Assembly (NCBI GenBank): GCA_016717325.1
Contig: JADKFV010000055.1
Location: 1 to 12,281, forward strand
Length of the DNA: 12,281 nt
Direction: 5' to 3'
Origin: Bacteroidota bacterium
GTDB taxonomy: Bacteria > Bacteroidota > Bacteroidia > AKYH767-A > OLB10
The notes below the pieces were generated by a model. That model was given only the letters and a program-made list of their open reading frames with translations, had not been told where the DNA came from and ran no database searches. A program made the position numbers and the translations under genes. Positions 1 through 8,613 of this stretch are shown piece by piece. Within the stretch, counting starts at the first letter, position 1, and every line of letters begins with the position of its first letter.

Positions 1-131
1 AAACTCACAGCAACGCTCACTCCAAACTCAAAAAACAAATTATTGATATTTCGTCTCTTGCAAGTGGAATTTATGTAGCTCAAATTATATACGAAGGGCG
101 CAAGTATGAAAAGAAAGTATTGAAAGAATAA
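1..131 (+). CDS. C-terminal end of a T9SS-sorted secreted protein (partial)
   Basis: Reading in the frame that ends at the TAA at 129-131, the last 42 residues contain IDISSLASGIYVAQIIYEG followed by a lysine-rich tail ending KKVLKE. This is the typical end of a type A T9SS sorting domain: an 'IDIS.L..GIY' strand followed by a short basic tail ending near KK.. . Such domains direct export across the outer membrane through the PorU/PorV system and are normally cleaved off. Everything upstream lies outside the window, so the function of the mature protein cannot be given. This part of the frame is intact, unlike most genes further along. The gene is followed at once by a tandem repeat. Confidence 0.8.
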   Translation, partial: THSNAHSKLKKQIIDISSLASGIYVAQIIYEGRKYEKKVLKE

Positions 132-148
132 TGACCGATGAGAAATTT

Positions 149-292
149 AGATTGCTACTTCCGATAGTAACCGGAATCGCAATGGGGGAAAAAAAATGAT
201 AGGTGCAGAGATTGCTTCTTCTGATAGTAATCGGAATCGCAATGACGGAAAAAAAATGACAAGTGCAGATTGCTTCGCTCGCTATGTCATTA
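149..292. repeat. 60-base tandem repeat, 'agattgcttc...cgcaatgacg' family
   Basis: Two direct copies of about 60 bases lie at 149-208 and 209-268. Each starts agattgct(a/t)ctt, contains a short ccgatagtaaccgg-like inverted arm, then gaatcgcaatg(a/g)(c/g)gg, a run of A and an atgaNNNgtgcag junction. A third, shorter copy begins at 267 (agattgcttcgctcgctatg) and degenerates into 'aatgac' motifs up to the M14 stop codon. The pattern AGATTGCTTC ... TCGCAATGACG is one I know as a common dispersed intergenic repeat in Bacteroidota and other bacteria. Related copies occur at 3275-3468. No coding function is apparent. Confidence 0.75.
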
Positions 293-328
293 ATGACTAA
301 TGACAATCCTCAATGACCAATGACAATC

Positions 329-2014
329 TTATACACAGGAAACCCTATTGTGCGACTTTTCGCTAATACGGTGGTTGCGGTATAAAAAATAAGTTGTGAC
401 ATTGGCATCGTTTTCAATTACATTTTCTTTTACGTAAGCATCGAATTTTGTTTTCAATGCCGCATCGTTTTGCAAAGGTTTTCAGCAACGTCTTCGAAAA
501 CATAATCACTAAACCATTCCTTTTGTTGCAGTATAGCATCGAAATAATTCCATGCAAAAACACCATCTACAGCGGGTTCTAGTAAATTGACTAAATAATT
601 ATTCGCTGTCTGATTTGCAGTATATTATCAAATCACCTTTGTGAAATTACATTTTCTGACTTCACTACGGTCTTAATTTTAGAATGCAAATAATGGTTTT
701 CGTAAGGCTTCTTCGTTGTTTCATAATCGGTGATGTAATAACAGTTTACTTCTATCATACTATCGTTTTGCATTGGCGACATTTCAATTTTATTATTTCG
801 CTAAAATATCAATCACCCCTCTCACCACTGTTGTGGAATAATATATGCGCGAGGTGCTGTTGCTTTTTCGGTGGCTTTGCATTCATTATAAAAAGGAATT
901 TTTTTTGTGGTGGTTTGTTGTTCATCGTAATACAATCTGTCTTTACCTGTAATATTGCTTTTTTTATACTTTGCTGCATAGCCTTTGTACAGCAGGCTGT
1001 CGGTAAGGGTATCCGTTTGTTTCCAATTAATATCGAAACTTTTTTGCGTGGCTGTTAATTTATCAGCTTTCAGTTTTGCCGCTTTTATTTGTGCGGCATT
1101 GTTGTGCGTGAACTCCAATAGCGTTTGCAAAAAATCGATAGTGGCTTGCACCTGTGCCGGGGAGGGTTTTAGCATATGTGTTTCGGTTACAAACGATATT
1201 GTATTGAAGAGCGATGTGTACCCAGTCGAAAACAGCGGTATATCGGGAAAGCCGGCAATGCCGGAATCAGGAATCAGCAACGGATTCAACATACGGAAAC
1301 GTGGTATTGTTTTTGTCCATTCATTGTATAGAAATGGCGGCATAACGGTGTCCATATACGCTGCAAGCACGGGATGAAATTTGTTGTATTGCGTGGCAAT
1401 AAGCGTCATCGGGTGTAAAAAAGTGTAATCGGCACCCATCGCTGAGTGCGTATCGACAAATATTTCGGGCTTAAACAAATGATACACCGGTGAAAGAAAA
1501 AATGTTGCGCGAATCGCGCTTCGACAAAATCGCGGTTCAGGTCGGGAGTTAATGGCGTTGCGAAAGCCATATTCCTTGGGCCCGTTTACGGTTAGCCCGC
1601 GAATAGCTGTTACGGTTGAGGGCACCATCACATTGTAAATAGGAATAATAACAAGGTTTCATTATCGGTAATTTTTTGAATCATCATTACTCAAATGTTT
1701 TATCCAAACCATGCATCATCCACACCACAAGGTTCCCGGGGTGTATACCATTGTTGATAAGTATACTTGTTTTAGTGGAGTCGAATATATTTTCTTTGCT
1801 CACCGTTATGCAATATAAGGGTTGATTCATATCGGTGAATCCCATTTCGCTCACATGTACATTAGCAAACTTGTAAGAAAGCCCTTTATAAAAATCGATA
1901 CACTCTTTTACAGTGACGGTTTCATTAAGGCGATATTTTTCGTCCACACTTTGGCAAAATGTGGCAAGACCAGAAATAGAAATGAAAGTAAAAGAGAAGG
2001 AAATGTTTTAGCAT
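329..2014 (-). CDS. Exported M14-family zinc carboxypeptidase, several frameshifts
   Basis: This metallopeptidase would trim C-terminal residues of peptides in the periplasm or outside the cell. Reconstructed across frames, the product is about 560 residues, in line with my recollection of the Bacteroidota family. It starts at ATG 2012-2014 with a hydrophobic signal peptide, broken by one shift. Next come INNGIHPG, where one missing G near 1735 replaces the zinc-binding HPGE with HPGN; a 'GALNRNSYSRAN' segment; GPKEYGFR; an LNRDF segment near 1530; and DTHSAMGADY with the third zinc-ligand histidine. The probable catalytic Glu lies in FVTETHML near 1180. The C-terminal part continues in other frames (EPAVDGVFAWNYFDAILQQK near 540-590) to TAA at 329-331. 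At least five shifts are needed. The S66 gene lies directly upstream on the same strand, suggesting one transcript. The family is clear; the exact frame of each segment is inferred. Confidence 0.85.
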
Positions 2015-2031
2015 GATGTCGTATTAAATTA

Positions 2032-2982
2032 CTACTGCACAAATGTGTAAACAAACACTAACTTTCTCACCCTCCACGGAAATATAAGTTGATTGCTATC
2101 GCCAACAACGAGCGTTGCTTCGCGAACCAAGAATGAGTGCGCTATTGAGGGGAAGTATACACTGCAAGAAAATCGAACACTACTGGATAAGCCATACCAC
2201 ATAAGTATGTTCATGTATTATTTCTTCGGCTGTTTTGCCAAATGGAATTTCGTTATCGCGCATATTAGTCATGCCACCAACTACAAGTCCGGCAAGCAAC
2301 TCTAATTTATTACATCGTTTAAGTTGTACCATCATGCGGTCGATGTGGTATAAGTATTCATCGAGGTCTTCTATAAAAAGAATTTTTCCTGCTACATCCA
2401 TATCACTTTCGGTGCCGGCAAGGTTGTGCAGCAACGATAAATTACCACCAATAATTTCAGCAGTAACTTCTCCGTGATATTTGAAGGCAATATTTTTTTC
2501 ACTTGTTGTCCGTTCAGACTGTAGCTTTCACCTGAGTGCGGAAATCAATGTATCGAAGCGATTGCGGATCAGATGCATCATTAAAACATGCGAGCACATT
2601 TGCGCCAAGATGGTTTCTCCTAAGTTTTGATGTACGCGCGAATGAAAAACGGTGGGATCGCTAAACCCAATCATCCATTTAGGATTATGAATCATGGGGC
2701 AAAATCAACCTCGTCTACAATGAACAACAACCGCAACCTCCGCGTGCAGCAATTGCTTTAATATCGTTGCGGTCAATCATATCTTCACATCAGCTGCGGA
2801 AAATCGATATAACTGCCGCTAAACTGATTATTATCGCCATACAGGTTTTTCGCTTCTACTATTTCGAAGCCTGCATTGCGCAAGAGTTGCAAACCAGCAT
2901 CTATACTTGCCGGTGTAACCTTTCGTGCCGGAGCTATTATTCCAATTTTGTCGCCCGCTTTTAAGTAGGGTGGTGTTATCAT
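2032..2982 (-). CDS. LD-carboxypeptidase, peptidase family S66, frameshifted
   Basis: S66 enzymes are serine peptidases that cleave the L,D bond after the tetrapeptide of peptidoglycan during murein recycling. From ATG 2980-2982 the N-terminus reads MITPPYLKAGDKIGIIAPAR, the usual start of the family, without a signal peptide. Later segments in shifted frames give 'DIKAIAARGG.G', then NPKWMIGFSDPTVFHS near 2640-2680 with the nucleophile-type Ser in GFSD, then IIGGNLSLLHNL and LFIEDLDEYLYHIDRMMVQL with the probable catalytic Glu (2330-2390). Near 2155 the usual PAGH motif reads A-V-Y-T, so the expected triad His is Tyr here. The C-terminus is uncertain: one frame stops at 2067-2069 and the other at 2032-2034. 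The total length of about 300 residues fits the family. The M14 gene starts 17-52 bases downstream, so the two are probably an operon. Confidence 0.85.
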
Positions 2983-2983
2983 T

Positions 2984-3164
2984 TTTCTTAGTTCATAGTT
3001 ACGTTTGCTTTGGGCCTTGTTCTTTGTTCTTAGTTCTTAGTTTCGTTTTTAGAAGTGCCATGTTCTTACGTTCTTTGTTTTGTTTGCGGGGTGCCATGTT
3101 CTTGTTGTTAGTTACGTTTACTTTGTGCCATGTTCTTAGTTCTTAGTTTTGTTTGCGCTTGGCG
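2984..3164. repeat. Degenerate tandem repeat, unit about 34-45 bases (tgccatgttctt...)
   Basis: Four imperfect direct units begin at about 3011 (tgggccttgttctt), 3056, 3092 and 3126 (each tgccatgttctt), and are filled with ttagttcttagtttcgtttgc-like sequence. Spacings are about 45, 36 and 34 bases. An incomplete piece precedes them from 2984, and another related piece (cgccttgttctttgttttg) lies at 3240-3258. The stretch is T- and G-rich on this strand and has no start-to-stop frame with protein character. It is the first part of a 529-base gene-free gap between the S66 gene and gmd. Role unknown. Confidence 0.7.
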
Positions 3165-3274
3165 TTAGTATTTTCAGAGTCTCATGCCAATTAAAAACAA
3201 AAATAAATGAGGACTCTAAATTTTGTTTCGTTTTCGGTACGCCTTGTTCTTTGTTTTGTTTTCGGAGTTTTTCC

Positions 3275-3468
3275 TCACGTCTTTGCGAGCGTAGCGAAAC
3301 AATCTCATCATCATCAAGTCTTTTCTAAAGAGGGATTGCTTCAGTAGTTCGTGAGTACTCACTCTTCCTCCTTCGCAATGACGATAATGACCAATGACCG
3401 GCAGAGATGCTTCGCAGTTCGAGAATACTCCCTTTGACAAATCGCAATGACGAAAATGACCAATGACT
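3275..3468. repeat. Cluster of 'agattgcttc...cgcaatgacg' repeats with internal palindrome
   Basis: Three elements of the same family as at 149-292 are seen. An inverted half (gcgagcgtagcgaaacaatctc) lies near 3286-3307. A full copy from gggattgcttc to cgcaatgacg lies near 3331-3383 and contains the perfect 12-base palindrome gtgagtactcac at 3351-3362. Another copy runs from agatgcttcgcagttcgag to atcgcaatgacg near 3403-3452. Copies are separated by 'aatgaccaatgac' motifs, as in the first cluster. The minus-strand open frame that crosses this stretch only translates the repeat and is not a gene. The bases from there to the gmd stop (about 3469-3511) hold nothing recognisable. Confidence 0.7.
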
Positions 3469-3511
3469 TTCCTACCAATAACCCAATAACAAATCAACCA
3501 ATAACCATCCT

Positions 3512-4620
3512 CTAAGTTTCGTGATAATTAATTACGCTATGTCCGCCTTCTTTGAGGTATTTATCTTTACTAAATAATGCTAAATCGGCATCCACCATTT
3601 CGTTTACAATTTGTTGCAATGTGTGCGAAGGAACCCAACCAAGTTTTTCTTTTGCTTTTGTAGGATCGCCTATCAGCAATTCTACTTCGGTTGGGCGATA
3701 ATATTTTTTATCTATTTCAATACCACTTGTCCGGCAGCAACCTGATAGCGTGCATCGTTACATTTTACAACTTTAGCAATTTCGTTTTCGTCTTTGCCTT
3801 CAAGTTGTATTTCGATGCCGGCCTGTGCAAATGCCATTTAAATAAAATCGCGCACACTGGTCCATTACACCTGTTGCCCACTACGTAATCATCGGGCGTA
3901 GGTTGCTGCAACATGCCACATTGCCTCCACATAATCTTTGGCATGTCCCCAATCGCGTTTGTGCATCAATATTGCCCATGTACACTTTTTATCGAGGCCG
4001 AGTGCTATGCGTGCATCAGCACGGGTAATTTTCGTGTTACAAATGTTTCGCCTGCAATGGTGATTCATGGTTGAATAATATTCCATTCACGGTGTACATG
4101 TTTGTACGCTTCACGATAATTTTCATTATCAATAGGCATATAGGTTTGCAACAGCATATGGTGAGCGCGGATAAAATGGTGTGGTTTCGCGTTGAGGTAT
4201 TTCTTGCACAAGACCATACAACTCCGATGAAGCCCACCATATATGCGGCGCCTGGCAGTAAGGTTCAAATTCCGCACGGCTTCGAGCACACGCAATGCGC
4301 CTATACCATCGGCATTGGCAGAGTACTCAGGCTCTTCGAACTTACCTTTACATGCGACATGGCACCGAGGTTGTAAATTTCATCGGGCTGCACTTCTGCA
4401 CTATGCGAATAATATTTGTGCTGTCGGTAAGGTCGCCATAGTGTAACTTGAAGCGCACATTTTTTTGATGTATATCTTCATACAAATGATCGATGCGTTC
4501 GGTATTGAATAGCGAACTCCTTCGTTTGATGCCGTGCACCATGTAACCTTTGTCGAGCAGCAACTCGGCAAGGTAAGCACCATCTTGTCCTGTAATGCCG
4601 GTAATAAGAGCAACTTTCAT
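3512..4620 (-). CDS. gmd: GDP-mannose 4,6-dehydratase, frameshifted
   Basis: Gmd converts GDP-mannose to GDP-4-keto-6-deoxymannose, the first step toward GDP-fucose and related sugars for surface glycans; it is cytosolic and NADP-dependent. ATG at 4618-4620 opens with MKVALITGITGQDGAYLAEL, the Rossmann GxxGxxG motif, then HGIKRRSSLFNTERIDHLYE and LHYGDLTDSTNII. In other frames follow QPDEIYNLGAMSHV, ADGIGALRVLEA, SSELYGLVQEIPQ with the Glu of the active site, RSPYAVANLYAY, NGILFNHESPL, ITRADARIALGL, QRDWGHAKDYVEAMW, YYRPTEVELLIGDPTKAKEK and a final VINYHET before TAG 3512-3514. The span of 1109 bases is slightly short for a roughly 372-residue enzyme, as expected from net base losses. The YxxxK lysine reads as Asn (gcaaac near 4150). 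No fucose synthase gene is adjacent. Confidence 0.92.
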
Positions 4621-5012
4621 TTTTGCATTTTTATTTTCTTGGTAAAGAAGGCGAATATTGATGTAAAAAAAAATTAATTGGGTTGGTGTGTTTTCAATTC
4701 TATACACATGCGGTTGTTGATGAACTTTGCTATTTAAAAACGGAACAAGTGAACACCATATATAATTAAGAACAAAAAATATTTACATGAAAAATAGCAT
4801 TCGAAATTGAAGAGTTTTTATTACCCTTTATAAATAACTCCAACGAACAAATGCGCGAAATAAATTGTATTAAAAGTAATTTTAATTAGTCGTTCCTCCA
4901 TATTCCTTGCATCAACTTTTACTAAAACAAATTTAATAAGAAAATGTAAAGGCGAGATTCTTTGAAATAAGTTTGCGTTATTTTTAGTAATATTGAGGCA
5001 AAATACAAACCA
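4621..5012. other. Intergenic gap between divergent gmd and the 5013 gene
   Basis: This AT-rich stretch of 392 bases separates two divergently transcribed genes and therefore should hold both promoters. I see a good -7 element for the rightward gene (listed separately) but no matching element for gmd. No open frame with protein character, hairpin with a T-run or repeat was noticed. Confidence 0.5.
4968..4975 (+). promoter_or_regulatory. Bacteroidota-type -7 element (TAAGTTTG) for the 5013 gene
   Basis: TAAGTTTG matches the Bacteroidota -7 consensus TAnnTTTG exactly and lies 37 bases before the ATG at 5013. Nothing closely resembling the -33 TTTG lies at the expected 19-21 base spacing; the nearest sequence is aatg at 4943-4946. 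This is a plausible but incomplete promoter. Confidence 0.4.
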
Positions 5013-6560
5013 ATGAAAAATTTTGTTTGTTCGCTGTTCTTAATCATGTTTGTTTGTTCGATTGCACCAGGGCAAAACTGGCGACCCATTAACAAGTTGT
5101 TTCACTATAATTATCGGCGAAATAACAATACAGAATTAATTTCTGTGTGGGTAGATAGTTCCTCATTCAACAATCAAACAAATAGCTATTACCTCAACAG
5201 AAACCTCGAAGACAGTATGGATGTAAATTTCTGCGGTTTATGTTATTGTAAAACCAATCAGCCCGGATTTTTGCAGCACATATGTGTGATACCTCCAAAT
5301 GGAAATGTTGCCTTCTATTTTCCCGATACATTTTATATAAACATTTACGATTCGGTTGGCGCTAGTTGGGTTTACGATTATTACCCAACAACCATAACGG
5401 CACAAATAATTTCGGCAACGTTCGATTCTATTTTCGATACTATGGATTCGGTAAAGACCATATTACTCTCAACAAACGATACCATAAGAATTTCAAAAAA
5501 ATTTGGCATACTATGTTTTCCCAAAGGACCATCGCCATTTGAATATTACAGACTTAAAGGCATTGATGGTGCGGTAGACCAGGACTACAAATTCCAAAGT
5601 TTCACTTGGAGTACTTTGATATGAACATTGGCGATATTTTCAATACGAATCTTTTTTATATTGATGGAGGTAATAGTGAACATTATTCCCGGACACGCAT
5701 AAGTATATTATTAGTGGGCGCAGTGTTTATGCCGTTCCATCAGCTTACAAATTTCAGATTATCCTCTTTTTACTTATCTCAATTTTCCTCTGTAAGTTCC
5801 TTCCCCGGTTCAGGAACATTTACCATTATTCGTGATTCTTTTCCGTTTTACAGAAGAGTATACATACGATACCGTTTCGCCTCACCTTACAAGTTAATTT
5901 CCCATGCCTTTGCATTTTCCTATTCAAATTTTAACGATAATCCGCTGGCGTTTTCAGCTTTACGATCCATCACTTAAAATATTTTGCACGTACTTTCTAC
6001 GATGACTAATGGTGTATATTCAAAAAGTTTTAGGAAATTGTTATTCAGCAAAATTTTGCAGGTAGTATAATGACTGATGTACCGGGCGCTTCGAATTTAA
6101 TGCAAATTATTCTGCTGAAAATTTTAGCTGAGACATATAAAATTGGATTAGGCCAAACAGATTTTATTTTTCTTTTTTGAGCATTACCAGGAAACACACT
6201 TAACGGCCTACAGTAAATGGTGAACAGTTGGAGTATTTATTCCCGGTGCATTGTTTACCGGACAGAACGAAATTGCCTCAGCGGTGTTGCACACTTTTCC
6301 ATCTCCGGCAAACGATAAATTATTTATTCCGAACATTTCAAATGGCGAACAGAAATATAATGTAAATTTATTCGCTAAGTGGCACAGTGTTTAATCCTCT
6401 TATAATACACCGAGGGCAATCCTGCTATTAATAGACATTGCAAATCTTTGCCAGGGGTTTGTACTTTATAGAAATAAATGCCGGTGCTAAAAGAATGAGC
6501 ACTAAATTTATAAACAATAGTGCGCGTCCTACTTTTTTGGTACTGCAAATGCCAAGTTGA
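5013..6560 (+). CDS. Exported T9SS-sorted protein of unknown function, frameshifted
   Basis: The start at 5013 opens a signal peptide (MKNFVCSLFLIMFVCSIAPG, then QNW). The first 203 residues are in one frame and are rich in Tyr, Asn, Asp and Ser. They include LLSTNDTIRISKKFGILCFP and a FEYYRLKGIDG segment, which I associate with a family of uncharacterised Bacteroidota T9SS proteins. Near 5610 the frame changes and continues as EYFDMNIGDIF. Later pieces are YDTVSPYKL near 5860, YKIGLGQTDF near 6135 and, in a fresh frame, a sorting domain: FPSPANDKLFIPNISNGEQK and VNLFA, a one-base shift, LSGTV, then DIANLCQG and LYFIEINAGAKRMSTKFI. A stop follows at 6558-6560. Reconstructed length is about 515 residues. 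It converges on the M43 protease gene with about 60 bases between. The function of the mature domain is unknown; it is probably secreted or cell-surface. Confidence 0.75.
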
Positions 6561-6619
6561 ATTTTGCCCTAATAAAAACACAAAAAACTCATACATAAAA
6601 CAATTTGGCGAACTATAAA

Positions 6620-8517
6620 TCATGAGTCAATATTTTCACGAAAATTTTTTGGAAAGATTTTCACGTCATCAACCTTTACGAATAAAACTAAATTCCAGGG
6701 AATAGTTTAGAAATATCAAATTCTTCAATGCCATTCATTATTGTTTTCGAAGGGCATTGTTTGACAACCTTCCTTGTACATCAAATTATTTTTGTTTCGA
6801 ATTTGAGTTGAGGCCATCATACATTATTTTATTTTATACTGTACCGGATTAGGCTGCAAAAATAAAAGTTACATTGGTTTTCACTTCCTCCACTCCGGCG
6901 GGCAGGAACACATAACAAGCGGCACAATATGACATACGTTCATTGCCCAACTCTTGCAGATCATCACTCTGTACCAATCCAGATTGTCCCATTGTTCCCA
7001 GGCATTGGCAGGTGTTGTTTGTCCATCCCCGGTACTGGTATATGGCGCTACCTCATCGCCTACGTTATAGTCGAAATTTATTCCAAGGTAAAAATCGCCC
7101 TCATAGCAATAGGCGTTCCGGAATTAATTAATGAAGTGTTTTTTGTAAAACGTGGGTTGATGTTGCAAAGATGTTATTGGCTCGGAGCCCATCAGTGAAC
7201 CAGGGTGAACCGGCTAAGCCGTTGTCGTCCCAAACTTTTACATAAAGGTGTTGGGTACATTATTAGTTATAGATAAAGCACCAAAGAGTAACACTGCCCC
7301 GGTAACAAACTGAACCGGGCTGATATTATGCGGCTAAAAACTTATCGGCCTTCGATACATCTAAAAACTAATGTGCCCCAGAAATGTATCCTGTACCATT
7401 GGGCGTAGGATAAATTTGAGAGTATTAACTAATAACAAAATTTGTTATAGTGTCTCAACCACCAAATTCCACCACCACCAGCACATCCGGCAGGAGGTTG
7501 GCGAAATCCTGTGCGCAGCGGACTGTTTTGCCATGGCTACTCTGCATACGCGATTTCTGATCGATGCTGCTGAACATTGTTAAACAATAATCGTAACAGT
7601 AAATCCCATGTAATTCACAAACATTTCGCCATCACTATTGGTTCCGCAGCTGTTAACATTGCTGGAAATACCAGGGCAACCACTATTAGCTGCTGTAGCT
7701 GGAGGGTATCGTTGCAATAATCATCGGAACATTGCCATCGCCCCAAATATGAGCACCAGCCCCAACCAATGTCCTATTTCGTGTGTTGGTGCGGCCCAGG
7801 TCACTTAGTTATTAATAAGATTCCCTGTTCTTCCAAAAGCATTATAAAGAATAACAACGCCATCATCGGTCATAGTTCCAGGATTACCGGGAATGCCATT
7901 CAGTGGTGTTCCGGGAGGGAAAGTTGCATAACCAAGTAACCCATTTCCAAGATCAATGGACCAAATATTTAGATAGTTCGTGGATTCCAAATAGACTGCG
8001 GCTTGATATGATAGTGTTACCGTCCGGTTTGGTCGTAAGGCGGTGCGGGCCATCCCATATTATTGCGATTTATACGCTCTATTCCCGGTGTGGGCAGAGG
8101 GTTTCCGTTGGGGTCATTTTTTGCAGGGCAAAAAGTTATTTCGCAATCGGCTACAAGGTTAGTCCAAACTGCCGGTGTTTGATTCCAGTTGCTGTTGAGC
8201 TTTTTAAAATCTTGGTTAGTGCATCAAATTGCAGATAAATCTGTGCATCGCTAATATTATCGCCACGCCAATAGCATTTCCATTGCACCGCGTGCACGAT
8301 AACGAGAGATAGTATACGCAGTGTTCATTTTGCAGTACTATTTGGATATCATTTGTAAACGGCATTGATTGAGCCAGTTTTCGTATTCAACAGGCATTGG
8401 TTGCGTGCCACAATGCCTGCCCGAATTGTTTCCATCTTGAGCATTAATATTGAAACAACAAAAGCATACAATTGCTAAAATAAAGGCAACTGGAAACGAA
8501 AGGTAATTTGGTTTCAT
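6620..8517 (-). CDS. Exported M43 (pappalysin-like) zinc metalloprotease with T9SS domain, frameshifted
   Basis: ATG 8515-8517 opens a signal peptide (MKPNYLSFPVAFILAIVCFC, then CFNINA before QDG). The protease core is seen between about 7500 and 8050 in shifted frames: YLNIWSIDLGNGLLGYA, DDGVVILYNAFG, then THEIGHWLGL and, one shift later, GAHIWGDGN near 7735-7785. This gives the metzincin site HExxHxxGxxH. The family's Cys-rich and Met-turn region follows (NYMGF, DYCLTMFSS, DQKSRMQ near 7540-7620). A middle region with AYTSTGDGQ-like sequence (near 7045; read as PYTSTGDGQTTPANAWEQW) has no known domain to me. A T9SS domain ends the gene: EEVKTNVTF, PNPVQYKI, FDVQGRL, EEFDISKLFPGI, VKVDDVKI, with TGA at 6620-6622. 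M43 enzymes hydrolyse extracellular proteins. Many shifts are required, so the exact product is uncertain although the family is not. Confidence 0.85.
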
Positions 8518-8582
8518 TTGTTTGAATTTTTTAGTGTTACTAGTAAGTGGCAGTGTTTTTACTTAAAAACATAATGGTTACG

Positions 8583-8613
8583 CAAACATATAATAAAATA
8601 TCATAAGCTCAAA
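8583..8613 (-). promoter_or_regulatory. Bacteroidota housekeeping promoter upstream of the M43 protease
   Basis: On the minus strand TTTG (8610-8613) is followed after exactly 19 bases by TATGTTTG (8583-8590). Both elements and the spacing match the Bacteroidota consensus TTTG-N19-21-TAnnTTTG without a mismatch. Transcription would begin near 8576, giving a leader of about 60 bases before the protease ATG at 8517. It is the clearest promoter in the window. Confidence 0.75.

Noticed and set aside
85..306. Minus-strand open frame of 73 codons over the left repeat
   Set aside because: It has internal repeats identical to the 60-base DNA repeat and overlaps the real end of the first gene.
684..1377. 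Plus-strand frames over the M14 gene
   Set aside because: They are antisense to segments with clear M14 motifs, and are Cys/Phe-rich as expected for shadows.
329..2982. Reading the broken peptidase genes as true pseudogenes
   Set aside because: Motifs are well preserved on both sides of each break, and gmd, lgt-like and secreted genes show the same density of breaks, so assembly error is more likely than decay.
2984..3468. Possible CRISPR array
   Set aside because: Units vary in length and sequence, spacers are not of uniform size, and no cas gene is near.
3216..3497. Minus-strand open frame of 93 codons containing repeated RHC-type peptides
   Set aside because: It only translates the dispersed nucleotide repeat ('cgcaatgacg' units), so the peptide repetition comes from the DNA repeat and not from a gene.
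4071..4446. Plus-strand frames of 101 and 67 codons
   Set aside because: They lie antisense to the Gmd motifs QPDEIYNLGAMSHV to NGILFNHESPL.
6375..6623. Minus-strand open frame with SFSTGIYFYKVQTPGKD, looking like a T9SS sorting domain
   Set aside because: The M43 gene already ends with its own sorting domain at 6620, and the plus strand here gives the end of the 5013 gene's sorting domain at the right distance from PSPANDKL and LSGTV. I treat it as antisense coincidence and report it as a finding only.
6929..8238. Plus-strand frames of 60-110 codons
   Set aside because: They are antisense to the M43 protease, whose zinc-binding and Met-turn motifs are read on the minus strand.
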